From the NCBI GenBank assembly GCA_937892735.1, contig CALBGL010000127.1, positions 1-26,930 of the forward strand: a DNA stretch of 26,930 nucleotides, read 5' to 3'. Numbering within the stretch: position 1 is the first letter of the stretch; each line of letters opens with the position of its first letter. The translations under genes were made by a program, and so were the position numbers. This document shows positions 6,256-14,451 of the stretch, piece by piece. This DNA is from an uncultured Clostridia bacterium (lineage in GTDB: Bacteria > Bacillota > Clostridia > Lachnospirales > Bianqueaceae). The notes under the pieces are model-generated. The model was not told the origin of the DNA, made no database searches, and was given only the letters and a program-made list of their open reading frames with translations.

Positions 6256-8135
6256 TTCTTTTCCTCCCTTGGCATAAAACAGAGTCCATGATGGGCAAAT
6301 CCCATCATACCACACCCGGTACATTGTTCCTGACAGTCTGGGGTGGCGATGCCCTTCAGGGCCCGTTCGTATTCTCGGCGCAGCCAGGTCTTGTTTACAC
6401 CATAATCAATGATATCCCAGGGGAAAACTTCATCAGCGGGCCGTTCACGATGATTATAATAATCGACTTCGATACCGCATTCCTCGATCGCCTCCCGCCA
6501 CGCCTGCTCATTGAACTGGTCCGACCAGCTGTCAAAACGGCATCCTTTTTTCCATGCAGTATAGACAAGGATGGATACGCGTCTGTCTCCGCGAGCCATG
6601 AGTCCTTCCAGGGTGCTGATAAAAGAATCATGGCAGTTATAGCGGATTTTTCGACTTCGGATTTGTTCGGATAGATGTTGCTGTTTCTGCAAATACTCCT
6701 CGCTGCTGGCCTGCGGAGCCCATTGAAACGCAGAAAAGGCCTTGGGAACAAAGAAAGAAGTGCTGATTGTGATCTGCACATCACGAGATCGCTGTTCTTT
6801 AGGTACTTGATTCCAGGTATCTAAGATACGATATCCAAAACGGGCGATTCCATCCACATCTTCCATTGTTTCTGTTGGCAAGCCTAACATGAAATACAGT
6901 TTGACACGATCCCATCCCCCCTGAAAGGCAAGATGACAGCCACCAAGAATCTCTTCCTCCGTGAGACCTTTATTGATGACATTGCGAAGTCTTTGTGTTC
7001 CCGCCTCCGCTGCAAACGTCAAACCGCTCTTTTTTCCCTCCGCAAGCTGTTCCATCAGTTCCAGAGAGAAAGCGTCAACACGAAGAGACGGCAAAGATAC
7101 GGAAACATGCGGAAATTCTTTATGGAACTCCTCCATCAGTTCCTTTAGCCAAGGATAATCATCCGTACTGAGCGAGGTAAAGGAGATTTCATCATATCCT
7201 GTATTTTTCATCAACTCCCGACAAAGTGCAAGCACGGTTTCCTTTCTACGGTATCGCACAGGTTTATATACCTGTCCTGCTTGACAGAAACGGCATCCAT
7301 GGATACAACCGCGGAAGATTTCCATGGTGGCGCGGTCATGAATGGTCTGCAGATAAGGAATGATCGGTTTCGTAGGATAAAAGGACGAATCCAGATCTTC
7401 TACGATATCTTTTTTTACTTTTAGAGGCACATCCGGACGATTGGGCGTTATGGAACGAATGGCTGGCGTATAGGAGGCGCCGGGTGCTGGGTGGTCCTGA
7501 TAGGTGACGTCATAAAAGGCTGGTACATAAATGGGACCCAGATCCAGGATCTTGGAGAGAAAATCCCGACGATGTCCGCCGGCGGCTTTATGCGCCTCAT
7601 ACCGCGCAAAGAGTTCGCGATAAGACACTTCACCTTCCCCAATATAAAAGAAATCAATAAAGGGCGCCAACACTTCTGGATTGCTGGCTGTCGGTCCTCC
7701 CGCGATAATAAGAGGATCTTGATCCGTACGATCCTTAGCATACAGAGGGATCCCAGCAAGATCCAACACATTGAGAATGTTTGTAAAAGACATTTCATAT
7801 TGCAGTGTGAAGGCAAGAAAATCCATGTCGCGCACCGGCGTGTATGTTTCCAGGGTATACAGCGGAATCGCATGTTTGCGTAGCTGAGCCTCCATGTCCC
7901 GCCAGGGCGCAAAGACTCGTTCACAATAGACATTTTCCATACGGTTAAAATCTGCATATAAGAGTTGCAGCCCTAGATGCGACATTCCGACTTCATAGAC
8001 GTCCGGATAACAAAATGCGACGCGAACCGGTATTTTTTCCGGGTCTTTATACACAGCGCCGATTTCATTGCCGATATATCGGGCGGGTTTCTCCACTTGC
8101 AGTAGAATTGAATCCGGAATATTGATCTGTCTCAT
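6252..8135 (-). CDS. TIGR03960 family B12-binding-domain radical SAM protein
   Basis: The 627-residue protein has a B12-binding-like region in about residues 35-180 (VRVAFCYPDVYEVGMSHLG, IAGGPTASNPEVL, FYIGEGE). The radical SAM domain follows, with C277, C281 and C284 in the CxxxCxxC motif (RGCIHGCRFCQAG) and the downstream glycine-rich SAM-binding parts (FAAEAGTQRLR). The C-terminus has a short cysteine cluster (CQEQCTGCG). The family acts on an unknown substrate; its constant link with TIGR03936 and ribosomal genes suggests RNA or ribosome modification, which is inference. A GAGGAGG site sits 12 bases before the ATG. It overlaps TIGR03936 by four bases. Confidence 0.93.
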   Translation of the reverse strand: MRQINIPDSILLQVEKPARYIGNEIGAVYKDPEKIPVRVAFCYPDVYEVGMSHLGLQLLYADFNRMENVYCERVFAPWRDMEAQLRKHAIPLYTLETYTPVRDMDFLAFTLQYEMSFTNILNVLDLAGIPLYAKDRTDQDPLIIAGGPTASNPEVLAPFIDFFYIGEGEVSYRELFARYEAHKAAGGHRRDFLSKILDLGPIYVPAFYDVTYQDHPAPGASYTPAIRSITPNRPDVPLKVKKDIVEDLDSSFYPTKPIIPYLQTIHDRATMEIFRGCIHGCRFCQAGQVYKPVRYRRKETVLALCRELMKNTGYDEISFTSLSTDDYPWLKELMEEFHKEFPHVSVSLPSLRVDAFSLELMEQLAEGKKSGLTFAAEAGTQRLRNVINKGLTEEEILGGCHLAFQGGWDRVKLYFMLGLPTETMEDVDGIARFGYRILDTWNQVPKEQRSRDVQITISTSFFVPKAFSAFQWAPQASSEEYLQKQQHLSEQIRSRKIRYNCHDSFISTLEGLMARGDRRVSILVYTAWKKGCRFDSWSDQFNEQAWREAIEECGIEVDYYNHRERPADEVFPWDIIDYGVNKTWLRREYERALKGIATPDCQEQCTGCGMMGFAHHGLCFMPREEKK

Positions 8136-8168
8136 GTAAAATAGAAACCTCCTCTTTCGGTGTAGTAC

Positions 8169-8363
8169 CTAGTGTAAAAAGTGAAGCCATTGATTGAGTA
8201 TATCCATAAGATGAAACGACTCTTCTGTCAGCAGAGACATTCCGATCGGAACCCATGGAGAATGAAAATACTGCAGGATCACCGATCCGATGAAAAGAGT
8301 AAGCGCGAGAATGGCCTGCATCCAATGACAAAATAACGATAACGATGTATTTTTTTCTTGCAA
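8169..8363 (-). CDS. Small putative membrane protein with TTG start (64 residues)
   Basis: I do not recognise this protein. The open frame has a strong ribosome binding site (AAAAAAGGAGAG) nine bases before a TTG at 8363. After a short polar start (QEKNTSLSLF) comes one hydrophobic segment, about residues 15-32 (MQAILALTLFIGSVILQYF), and then an amphipathic tail ending in LNQWLHFLH. It lies between the mgsA-like terminator and the TIGR03960 gene, all on the same strand, and fills an otherwise empty gap. No separate promoter is obvious, so readthrough is needed. A competing frame starting with ATG at about 8391 runs on into the next gene and looks less protein-like. It may be a real but poorly conserved small protein. 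Confidence 0.5.
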   Translation of the reverse strand: MQEKNTSLSLFCHWMQAILALTLFIGSVILQYFHSPWVPIGMSLLTEESFHLMDILNQWLHFLH

Positions 8364-8404
8364 AGAAACTCTCTCCTTTTTTAACCAACATATGAGGAGA
8401 CAGG

Positions 8405-8439
8405 AAAAAAAAGAACCTGCGGACGCCTTGATCCACAGG
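8405..8439 (-). terminator. Intrinsic terminator after the mgsA-like gene
   Basis: On the minus strand CCTGTGGA and TCCGCAGG form an eight-pair stem with one G-U and an eight-base loop. It is followed by TTCTTTTTTTT. It closes the DUF4321-radC-mreBCD-PBP2-rodA-mgsA unit, 17 bases after the mgsA-like stop. Confidence 0.9.
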
Positions 8440-8456
8440 CCCAATTCCTACAAACG

Positions 8457-8849
8457 TCACTTATACATATTTCGCCAGTCTAAATCCCCATTCTCCATAC
8501 CAAGTACCAGCATTTCTGCTGTTGCAAGATTCGTTGCGATGGGGATGGTATGCGTGTCACAGAGCTTAATGATCGGGGCTGGATCTGGCTCCATACCAGT
8601 GCTCATAGGATCTCGTAAGAAAATCACCAGGTCGATTTCATTATTGGAGATCTGCACTCCCATCTGCTGAATACCGCCCAGAGGACCAGCCAGATATTTA
8701 TGAACATGCAGATTAGTCACCTCTTCTATCAAACGACCGGTCGTTCCTGTTGCATAAAGAGTATGTTTGCTGAGAATGTGACGATACGCGATACAAAAGT
8801 TCTGCATCAGCTTTTTCTTGTTATTGTGTGCGGCCAAAGCGATATTCAA
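8457..8849 (-). CDS. mgsA: Methylglyoxal synthase-like protein with altered active site
   Basis: The 130-residue protein is clearly of the methylglyoxal synthase family: MNIALAAHN at the start, LYATGTTGRLIEE (31-43), AGPLGGIQQMG (54-64), DLVIFLRDP (73-81) and ATNLATAEMLV (105-115). True enzymes convert dihydroxyacetone phosphate to methylglyoxal. Key positions differ here. The catalytic aspartate of the GGDQQ motif (D71 in E. coli) is isoleucine 60. The aspartate of AHD (D20) is asparagine 9, and the HDPD segment reads MEPD with one residue lost. The phosphate-binding TGTTG and D80 remain. It may therefore be inactive, or act on another ligand. It is the last gene of the cell-shape operon, 12 bases after rodA, ahead of a terminator. 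Confidence 0.8.
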   Translation of the reverse strand: MNIALAAHNNKKKLMQNFCIAYRHILSKHTLYATGTTGRLIEEVTNLHVHKYLAGPLGGIQQMGVQISNNEIDLVIFLRDPMSTGMEPDPAPIIKLCDTHTIPIATNLATAEMLVLGMENGDLDWRNMYK

Positions 8850-8861
8850 TGTGAGTCCCTC

Positions 8862-10025
8862 CTATATATATTTATATTTTGCGGTCTTATTTTGAATGCC
8901 TGCATAGACATGCATCACAAGACCAATCGCAGCCATATTAGAAACTAATGAGCTTAAACCGTAGCTCATAAACGGAAGCGGCAATCCAGTATTGGGAAGC
9001 ACAGCCGTTGTTACGCCGATATGAATAAACGACTGCATCGCGATCCACGTAGCAACACCAACGCAAACCAGTTTTCCATACATTGTATCTGATTTCTTGG
9101 CAATCCAGAGGATACGGCCGATGAGGATCACAAAAAGAACAAGCATACAGCTACATCCAATAAATCCTAACTCTTCTCCCAAAATTCCAAACAGGAAATC
9201 CGTCATAGGAACGGGAACCAAACCACTACTGTTGAAAAGCCCTACTCCCTCAAGCCCGCCGGAACTGATCGCATATCGAGAGTGCAGTGTTTGATATGCG
9301 TAATTCTGTGCGTAGCTCTCTGGATCGAAAAATGACCAAATACGAGTAGCCTGATAATGCGTCAAGAGATTCGGCCCATTAGGAGAATAAGCGTCCGCCA
9401 GCACGATGACGACTAGAAGGCCTACAATTGCAATGGCTCCCAAGATATATTTCCAATCCAGACCCGAAACAAACAGAATCGCAGTCCCGATACAAAGCAA
9501 CACAATGGAAGTGGACAGGGCCGGTTCCATCATAACCAGAAGAACTGGAATTCCCATTAGGATCAAATATGCCAAAAGTGTAAGAGGCCTATTCAGGTTT
9601 TCGGCACGTAAATCACAGAAATGGGATAATACGAGAATCATCAGAAACTTGGAAAACTCAGAGGGCTGTATGTTAAATCCTCCGATGAATGGAAGCCATC
9701 TTCGAACATCCATTGTTTCGCCGCTTTCTGATGTTCCGGTACCGACTAAAAGAACCAGTACCAGGAGAAAAAGCATTCCTATATAGGCCGGCACCGAAAG
9801 AAAACGAAGCAACTCACGGCTCATGAAGGTAATGACCAATACAATGACCAACCCCACAAAGAATCCGATGAGCTGACGCGTCATGATGGGACCAATCGAA
9901 AAATGTTCTGTATCGATCTCCCAGCCGCCGGCACTGCCGATCATAACAACGCCAAACAGCACCATAATGACCACAACGCTTAATAAGGTGAAGTCGATCT
10001 TGCTAAGAAAACGCTTCTCTGACAT
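8862..10025 (-). CDS. rodA: RodA, SEDS-family peptidoglycan glycosyltransferase
   Basis: The 387-residue protein is a multi-pass membrane protein of the SEDS family with about ten hydrophobic segments. Family marks include FIGGFNIQPSEFSKFLMIL, where E lies in the conserved QPSE motif, GLEGVGLFNSSG, and FLFGILGEELGFIG before the C-terminal helices. FMSYGLSSLVSNMAAIGL closes the family pattern. RodA polymerises lipid II into glycan strands together with PBP2 during elongation. I chose the ATG at 10025, which has a GAGG site; an upstream TTG in the same frame at 10055 has no such site. The gene directly follows PBP2 and belongs to the mre operon, so RodA is preferred over FtsW. Confidence 0.94.
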   Translation of the reverse strand: MSEKRFLSKIDFTLLSVVVIMVLFGVVMIGSAGGWEIDTEHFSIGPIMTRQLIGFFVGLVIVLVITFMSRELLRFLSVPAYIGMLFLLVLVLLVGTGTSESGETMDVRRWLPFIGGFNIQPSEFSKFLMILVLSHFCDLRAENLNRPLTLLAYLILMGIPVLLVMMEPALSTSIVLLCIGTAILFVSGLDWKYILGAIAIVGLLVVIVLADAYSPNGPNLLTHYQATRIWSFFDPESYAQNYAYQTLHSRYAISSGGLEGVGLFNSSGLVPVPMTDFLFGILGEELGFIGCSCMLVLFVILIGRILWIAKKSDTMYGKLVCVGVATWIAMQSFIHIGVTTAVLPNTGLPLPFMSYGLSSLVSNMAAIGLVMHVYAGIQNKTAKYKYI

Positions 10026-10101
10026 CAGTATAACCTCTTCCCCAAACTTTTTCAATAGAAAAATAGTAAAAAAACGAAATTTTTTCTCAAAACTTTACTT
10101 T

Positions 10102-12828
10102 TTATGATACTATTGCATAATAGGACTCCGACAGACGGACAAAGGTATCAATCGCCATATACGATCCACCGCCAAAGGGAATGACAACCGTAATCGTTGC
10201 CTCCGGATTCTCGACGTTGGTATACCCCGTGAATAGAGCATGTGGCGGCCTATTGTTGATTTCTTGGGCAGTTCCTGTTTTACCAGCTACAGAAATTCCA
10301 TTGGCCATAAACTCCACCAATTGTTGCGTACTCTCTGCCATAGCAACCATGCCTTCCCGTACGGTATCAAAGGAAGACTGCGATACATTCGCCTGATGAT
10401 CCACCACAGGTTTCGTTTGATAGATCACATCTCCCGCATAATTGGAAATATGGTCCACCAAATAGAGGTTATAGACCGTTCCATCATTGGCCAATGTGGA
10501 AGTATATCGATTGATATTGGCGGATGTAAAGGAATTCGCACCTTGACCAATGGCGCTTCGTACGGCATCCTGATCGGATGTGGAAGGAGCCGCTTCCGGC
10601 AGCTCAATATTTGTTTTTGTAGCTAAGCCTAATTCCCTGGCATAGTAAGCCATCTTCTCAAGCCCCACTGCATCATCAAATTCCTCATTGACTGGCTCGG
10701 AGAGACGGTATCCCATAGTATAGAAATAATAGTTACAAGAGACCCGCAATGCTTCGACCATATTGACATTCCCATGACTTACCGTACTATGACACACCGG
10801 CTTATCCACACTATTAGCGAGCATAAATTGGTAGTCATCATAAATGGTTTCGCTTACGGTTGTTACTCCTTCTTCCAGGGAAGCGATCGCGGTACACATT
10901 TTATAGGTAGACCCGGGAGCTCTATTTTCCTGTAATGCTCGAAATAAAAGCGGAGAGGATTGATTATTGATGATTTGATTATAATATGTCGAGTCAGAAG
11001 TGATTCGATTATTATCATAAGAAGGATAACTGACCATGGCCAACACTTCTCCGCTCTGTGTATCTGTAATGACCGCACTTCCGCTGCAGGGATCCAGATG
11101 AATATCGGAAGGCGTCAACTCATCGGCCTGAATCTTTTGAATCAGAACGTCCTCTGCGGTGGCGGTGCCATTTAGCAGACTGCTGCGACTTCCATCGTCA
11201 CTGCTAAGAATCGAAGCATCCTGCAAAAGCAGCATAAAGTTTTCTTCCGAAAACATTCCATCAGCAAGAATACGCTCATAGATAATCTCCTGAAACGCAT
11301 TATTATCCAACAGATTTTCAAACTCTTGATCCAGGAAAGACTGTATAATCACCTCAACATCCATTTCATGCTCCAGTCCAAATTGTTCTAGATCAAGAAT
11401 ATTGTTGTAAATACAGTATTCTAAAAATTCATATGCAGATTTCTCTCCGGCAGCATATTCTTCATAGAAAGCACCAGCATTTTGATATTCATGGCTTAAT
11501 ACTCCTTCCGCATCTCGCATGATTTCAATCCATGCATTATAGATCTGAGAAAGATCATCACTATATTCACGAATCAAGAGGTCCTGATCCATGATGGCGG
11601 ATCGAAGCTGCGAGACAGCGGATTGTGACATTTGTTCATAGGCGGTACAGAACGATTCTCCATAAGCGCCTTCGACGGTCAAAAGCTGATCTGGATCAAA
11701 ATAGCCATTATCCATCAAAGAGATTAGAACATCTCCAGCCGTATAAGAAGAACCGTCGGAAGAAGAGATCCCTGTGATTTTATCAATCAACAGAGACTTG
11801 ACTTTTTCAAATAAAATATCGTAGGCTTCCTGCTGTAGATCCATATCAATCGTTAAATAGATGTCATTGCCTTTTGTAGCCTCCTGTACAGTCTCTCGGG
11901 ACAATTCTTCATCCGTCACGCTGCTGTATGTAATCTCGATCATTCCCTGCGTTCCGTGCAGAGAAGACTCATAGGCAGCTTCTAATCCTTCTATACCGAT
12001 ACGGTCGTCAGGATCATACCCGTTTTCTTCATAAGTATTTAGCTCTGACTCCGGAATACTGCTCATATAGCCAACGATATGAGAAAAGGACTCTCCGCCG
12101 GGATATACTCTATTTTCTTCTGGCTGGAACGTGAAGCCAGGATAATCCTGACTGCGTTCTAGCATGGATACACGAAGATTCTCCGGGATATCCTCCGCAA
12201 TGAGAATTGGAGTATCTGTCTGGAATCGCTGAATATAGATAGCATAACGATATTTCATGATTTCCAGCGTTTCGGCAACACTATAGGTATCTTGGGGAAT
12301 TTCAAAGAGTTCATCCCGCATATACAAGTAAGCTTCTTCCGCTGTCGTTTGTTTCTCTTGGGCTGTCAGCTGACTGCTGGACTTGCTATAGATTTCCGCG
12401 AGAAAAAGCTGTCGCAGGATAGCGCTGTCTTGAAAATCCGATAAGAAGTAAAAACCTTGCTCTTCCGAATAGGAGATAGCGAGTGTCAACGCATCATGAA
12501 TCCCGTATTCCAGGAAAAACTGCGAGATCCGATGACAGAGTCCATTGAGATCTTCTACTTCCTGCGAGGAATCATAATAAAGGAACCAAGTATATTCGTT
12601 ATATGCTAAAGGACGTCCATATCGATCATAGATATCCCCACGCGTGCCGTCCGTCATAACGGTACGCACATAGGTATCTGCACTAAGATCGTCATAACTG
12701 CCAGGTTCTAAGACCTGCAGACGGAACAGATTGCTCCATAAAAAATACAAAATCACGGCAAAAAGAATGGCCAGGATCACAATACGATTTGATAATAGGG
12801 CCCGCAGCCTTCGGAAAAGTTCTATCAA
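10102..12828 (-). CDS. mrdA: Penicillin-binding protein 2 (class B transpeptidase), with large insertion
   Basis: The 908-residue protein is much longer than typical PBP2 (about 600-700). After a membrane anchor (17-38) come the dimerisation parts (GTRGDIYDRYGRPLA, 61-75; RIGIEGLEAAYESSL, 276-290). The transpeptidase domain has the nucleophile S640 in STYK, SCN at 697-699 and KTG at 850-852. Between DLQQEAYDIL (330-339) and AVITDTQSGEVLAMVSYP (585-602) there is an acidic, helix-rich insertion of about 235 residues; another enlarged part lies at about 90-230. Similar long forms are known in Clostridia. The start is TTG at 12828, overlapping the mreD stop as TTGA. PBP2 cross-links new glycan with RodA and MreBCD. 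Confidence 0.94.
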   Translation of the reverse strand: MIELFRRLRALLSNRIVILAILFAVILYFLWSNLFRLQVLEPGSYDDLSADTYVRTVMTDGTRGDIYDRYGRPLAYNEYTWFLYYDSSQEVEDLNGLCHRISQFFLEYGIHDALTLAISYSEEQGFYFLSDFQDSAILRQLFLAEIYSKSSSQLTAQEKQTTAEEAYLYMRDELFEIPQDTYSVAETLEIMKYRYAIYIQRFQTDTPILIAEDIPENLRVSMLERSQDYPGFTFQPEENRVYPGGESFSHIVGYMSSIPESELNTYEENGYDPDDRIGIEGLEAAYESSLHGTQGMIEITYSSVTDEELSRETVQEATKGNDIYLTIDMDLQQEAYDILFEKVKSLLIDKITGISSSDGSSYTAGDVLISLMDNGYFDPDQLLTVEGAYGESFCTAYEQMSQSAVSQLRSAIMDQDLLIREYSDDLSQIYNAWIEIMRDAEGVLSHEYQNAGAFYEEYAAGEKSAYEFLEYCIYNNILDLEQFGLEHEMDVEVIIQSFLDQEFENLLDNNAFQEIIYERILADGMFSEENFMLLLQDASILSSDDGSRSSLLNGTATAEDVLIQKIQADELTPSDIHLDPCSGSAVITDTQSGEVLAMVSYPSYDNNRITSDSTYYNQIINNQSSPLLFRALQENRAPGSTYKMCTAIASLEEGVTTVSETIYDDYQFMLANSVDKPVCHSTVSHGNVNMVEALRVSCNYYFYTMGYRLSEPVNEEFDDAVGLEKMAYYARELGLATKTNIELPEAAPSTSDQDAVRSAIGQGANSFTSANINRYTSTLANDGTVYNLYLVDHISNYAGDVIYQTKPVVDHQANVSQSSFDTVREGMVAMAESTQQLVEFMANGISVAGKTGTAQEINNRPPHALFTGYTNVENPEATITVVIPFGGGSYMAIDTFVRLSESYYAIVS

Positions 12829-13388
12829 TTGATACTCTCGCTCCTTCGATTGGGCAGGACCTTCCCGTCAGAATCCTGATGCCGATGTCTTTCTGACATC
12901 CGATCTAAACGTTCTCCGATCCAACGCACCCAGAAATATACGGGAATGGATGCAACGAGCGTATAGCATAGCTCTGGCAGGATCGTGTGTATAAGGAAAT
13001 AAAATACGTCGATTCTTCCCTGGAAAAAATGCATAAAAAAGTAGCAGACAAAAGAATAGAGAAGATCAAACAACGCCGTGATTCCTAAAGAAAGCAAAAG
13101 ACTGTTCTGATCAAAACCATTTTTAAAAACACCGGCGGCCTGTCCCAGCAGAAAATAAAGCAATGTGTAGAATCCTAAAATATCCAGAAATAAAATATCT
13201 TGACAGAGTCCAACCAGGATTCCTAAGCGCCGACCAAAGGTGCTTCCAAATAATAACGAACAGCTCACGATCATACAAAGGGACAGATTCGGAATGATCC
13301 CGTAGATTTCAATTTGATGCAGAACCGTAGATTCCACACAAATCAGAAAGAAAGCCAAAAGGCCCATGATGATGGCTTTACTCTTCAT
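12825..13388 (-). CDS. mreD: Rod shape-determining protein MreD
   Basis: The 187-residue protein is a small hydrophobic membrane protein with about five transmembrane segments and a short charged tail. NLSLCMIVSCSLLFGSTFGRRLGILVGLCQD is split over the second and third segments and matches the MreD pattern (GxxxGxxxGLxxD). MreD joins MreC and the MreB filament to the PBP2-RodA synthase. The ATG at 13388 overlaps the end of mreC by 11 bases and has an AGGAGGGG site, so a longer TTG-initiated form is not preferred. The gene sits in the standard mreB-mreC-mreD order. Confidence 0.92.
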   Translation of the reverse strand: MKSKAIIMGLLAFFLICVESTVLHQIEIYGIIPNLSLCMIVSCSLLFGSTFGRRLGILVGLCQDILFLDILGFYTLLYFLLGQAAGVFKNGFDQNSLLLSLGITALFDLLYSFVCYFFMHFFQGRIDVFYFLIHTILPELCYTLVASIPVYFWVRWIGERLDRMSERHRHQDSDGKVLPNRRSESIN

Positions 13389-14436
13389 GGGATGTCCCCT
13401 CCTGGTTTGCACCAGAATCTTCCGGTGAAGAAGATTCCAAACTGCTGGAGTCTTCCACAGCGGAATTTTCTGCTGACGGATCTTCCCGTTCTGTTTCCTC
13501 GGACGTTGCGTTTTTTTCGATTTGATCCGTAATAATTAATACATAGGAAATATTTTTTACATTCGCATCAGGACGCAGATAAGCAATCCCGATTACCCCG
13601 TCTCCCGCTTCTTCGATTTCTGTGATCTCGCCGATACGGATCCCCGGTGGATAAATATCGCTCAGAGAAGAGGTAACAATCTCATCTCCCACGGCAATAT
13701 CTGTCTGTCCGATATAAAACTCGATTTTACATAATCCATCCTGTTCCAACGTGATGTCTCCCTCGACTCCGACATGATCCCCGCTGCGAAGTACTTCTCC
13801 ATGTACGTAACTTTCTTCGGAAAGGAGTGAGACGATCTTAGAATAATGACGATATACCGTTTTCACATGTCCCAGCAGACCATCGCCGGATAGAACCGGC
13901 ATGTAATCCTGAATGCCGTCCGCGCTTCCTTTATCGATGGTCATGGATGCATTCCAGTTATTGGCAGATATACCGATGATCTGCGCGGCCGTCTTTGGAT
14001 ATTTTACATAATAACTATCCAGGTCATAGAGATCATTGAGTTCTTGATACTTAGTGAGCTGTACTTCCTGCAGCGTATTTTCATAACGCAGCGCATCCAT
14101 TTGCTGACGCAGCTGCTCATTCTCCTTTCGAAGCTCTTCAGCAGAACGAGCATTTTCCGATAAGGAAGAAAACCAGTCGCCTACGGCAGAAAGGGCCTGC
14201 TGCACAGGGGATGCTACCGCATTGAAGACAGTATTCAGGGGGCCCCAATTGCGTCCCAGCGATAGAGTGAGAATCATTAAAAAAACACAAAGAATAGTGA
14301 CAAATAGAATCCTTTTCTTAAGAGACATATGAATAGGATGGCGATTCTTCTCGATTTTCAGAGGTTTCAGATCGCGAAGAGGAACTTTCGTTAAATCTCG
14401 TAAAGATGCATAAAAAGATTTTTTCTTTTTGGCCAT
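13378..14436 (-). CDS. mreC: Rod shape-determining protein MreC
   Basis: The 352-residue protein has a basic cytoplasmic start (about 1-40) and one membrane segment (about 43-61). A coiled coil follows at about 95-133 (AEELRKENEQLRQQMDAL), then the extracellular beta-domain (AAQIIGISANNWNASMTIDKG, GLLGHVKTV, GDEIVTSSLSDIYPPGIRIGEI). The last 45 residues are a serine- and glutamate-rich low-complexity tail, probably unstructured. MreC is the outer scaffold that activates PBP2. It lies 15 bases after mreB and overlaps mreD. Confidence 0.95.
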   Translation of the reverse strand: MAKKKKSFYASLRDLTKVPLRDLKPLKIEKNRHPIHMSLKKRILFVTILCVFLMILTLSLGRNWGPLNTVFNAVASPVQQALSAVGDWFSSLSENARSAEELRKENEQLRQQMDALRYENTLQEVQLTKYQELNDLYDLDSYYVKYPKTAAQIIGISANNWNASMTIDKGSADGIQDYMPVLSGDGLLGHVKTVYRHYSKIVSLLSEESYVHGEVLRSGDHVGVEGDITLEQDGLCKIEFYIGQTDIAVGDEIVTSSLSDIYPPGIRIGEITEIEEAGDGVIGIAYLRPDANVKNISYVLIITDQIEKNATSEETEREDPSAENSAVEDSSSLESSSPEDSGANQEGTSHEE

Positions 14437-14451
14437 GACAATAAACTCCCA

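Noticed and set aside
7448..7957. Minus-strand open frame of 169 codons inside the radical SAM gene
   Set aside because: It is a frame-shifted reading of the TIGR03960 coding sequence with no start signal.
8065..8460. Alternative 131-codon minus-strand frame over the gap after the mgsA-like gene
   Set aside because: It runs 71 bases into the TIGR03960 gene and crosses the terminator. The other frame with a good ribosome binding site and a membrane helix is more likely.
10026..10101. AT-rich gap between PBP2 and rodA as a promoter or terminator
   Set aside because: It has T runs and a weak AGTAAA/TTTACT repeat, but no GC-rich stem and no promoter with acceptable spacing.
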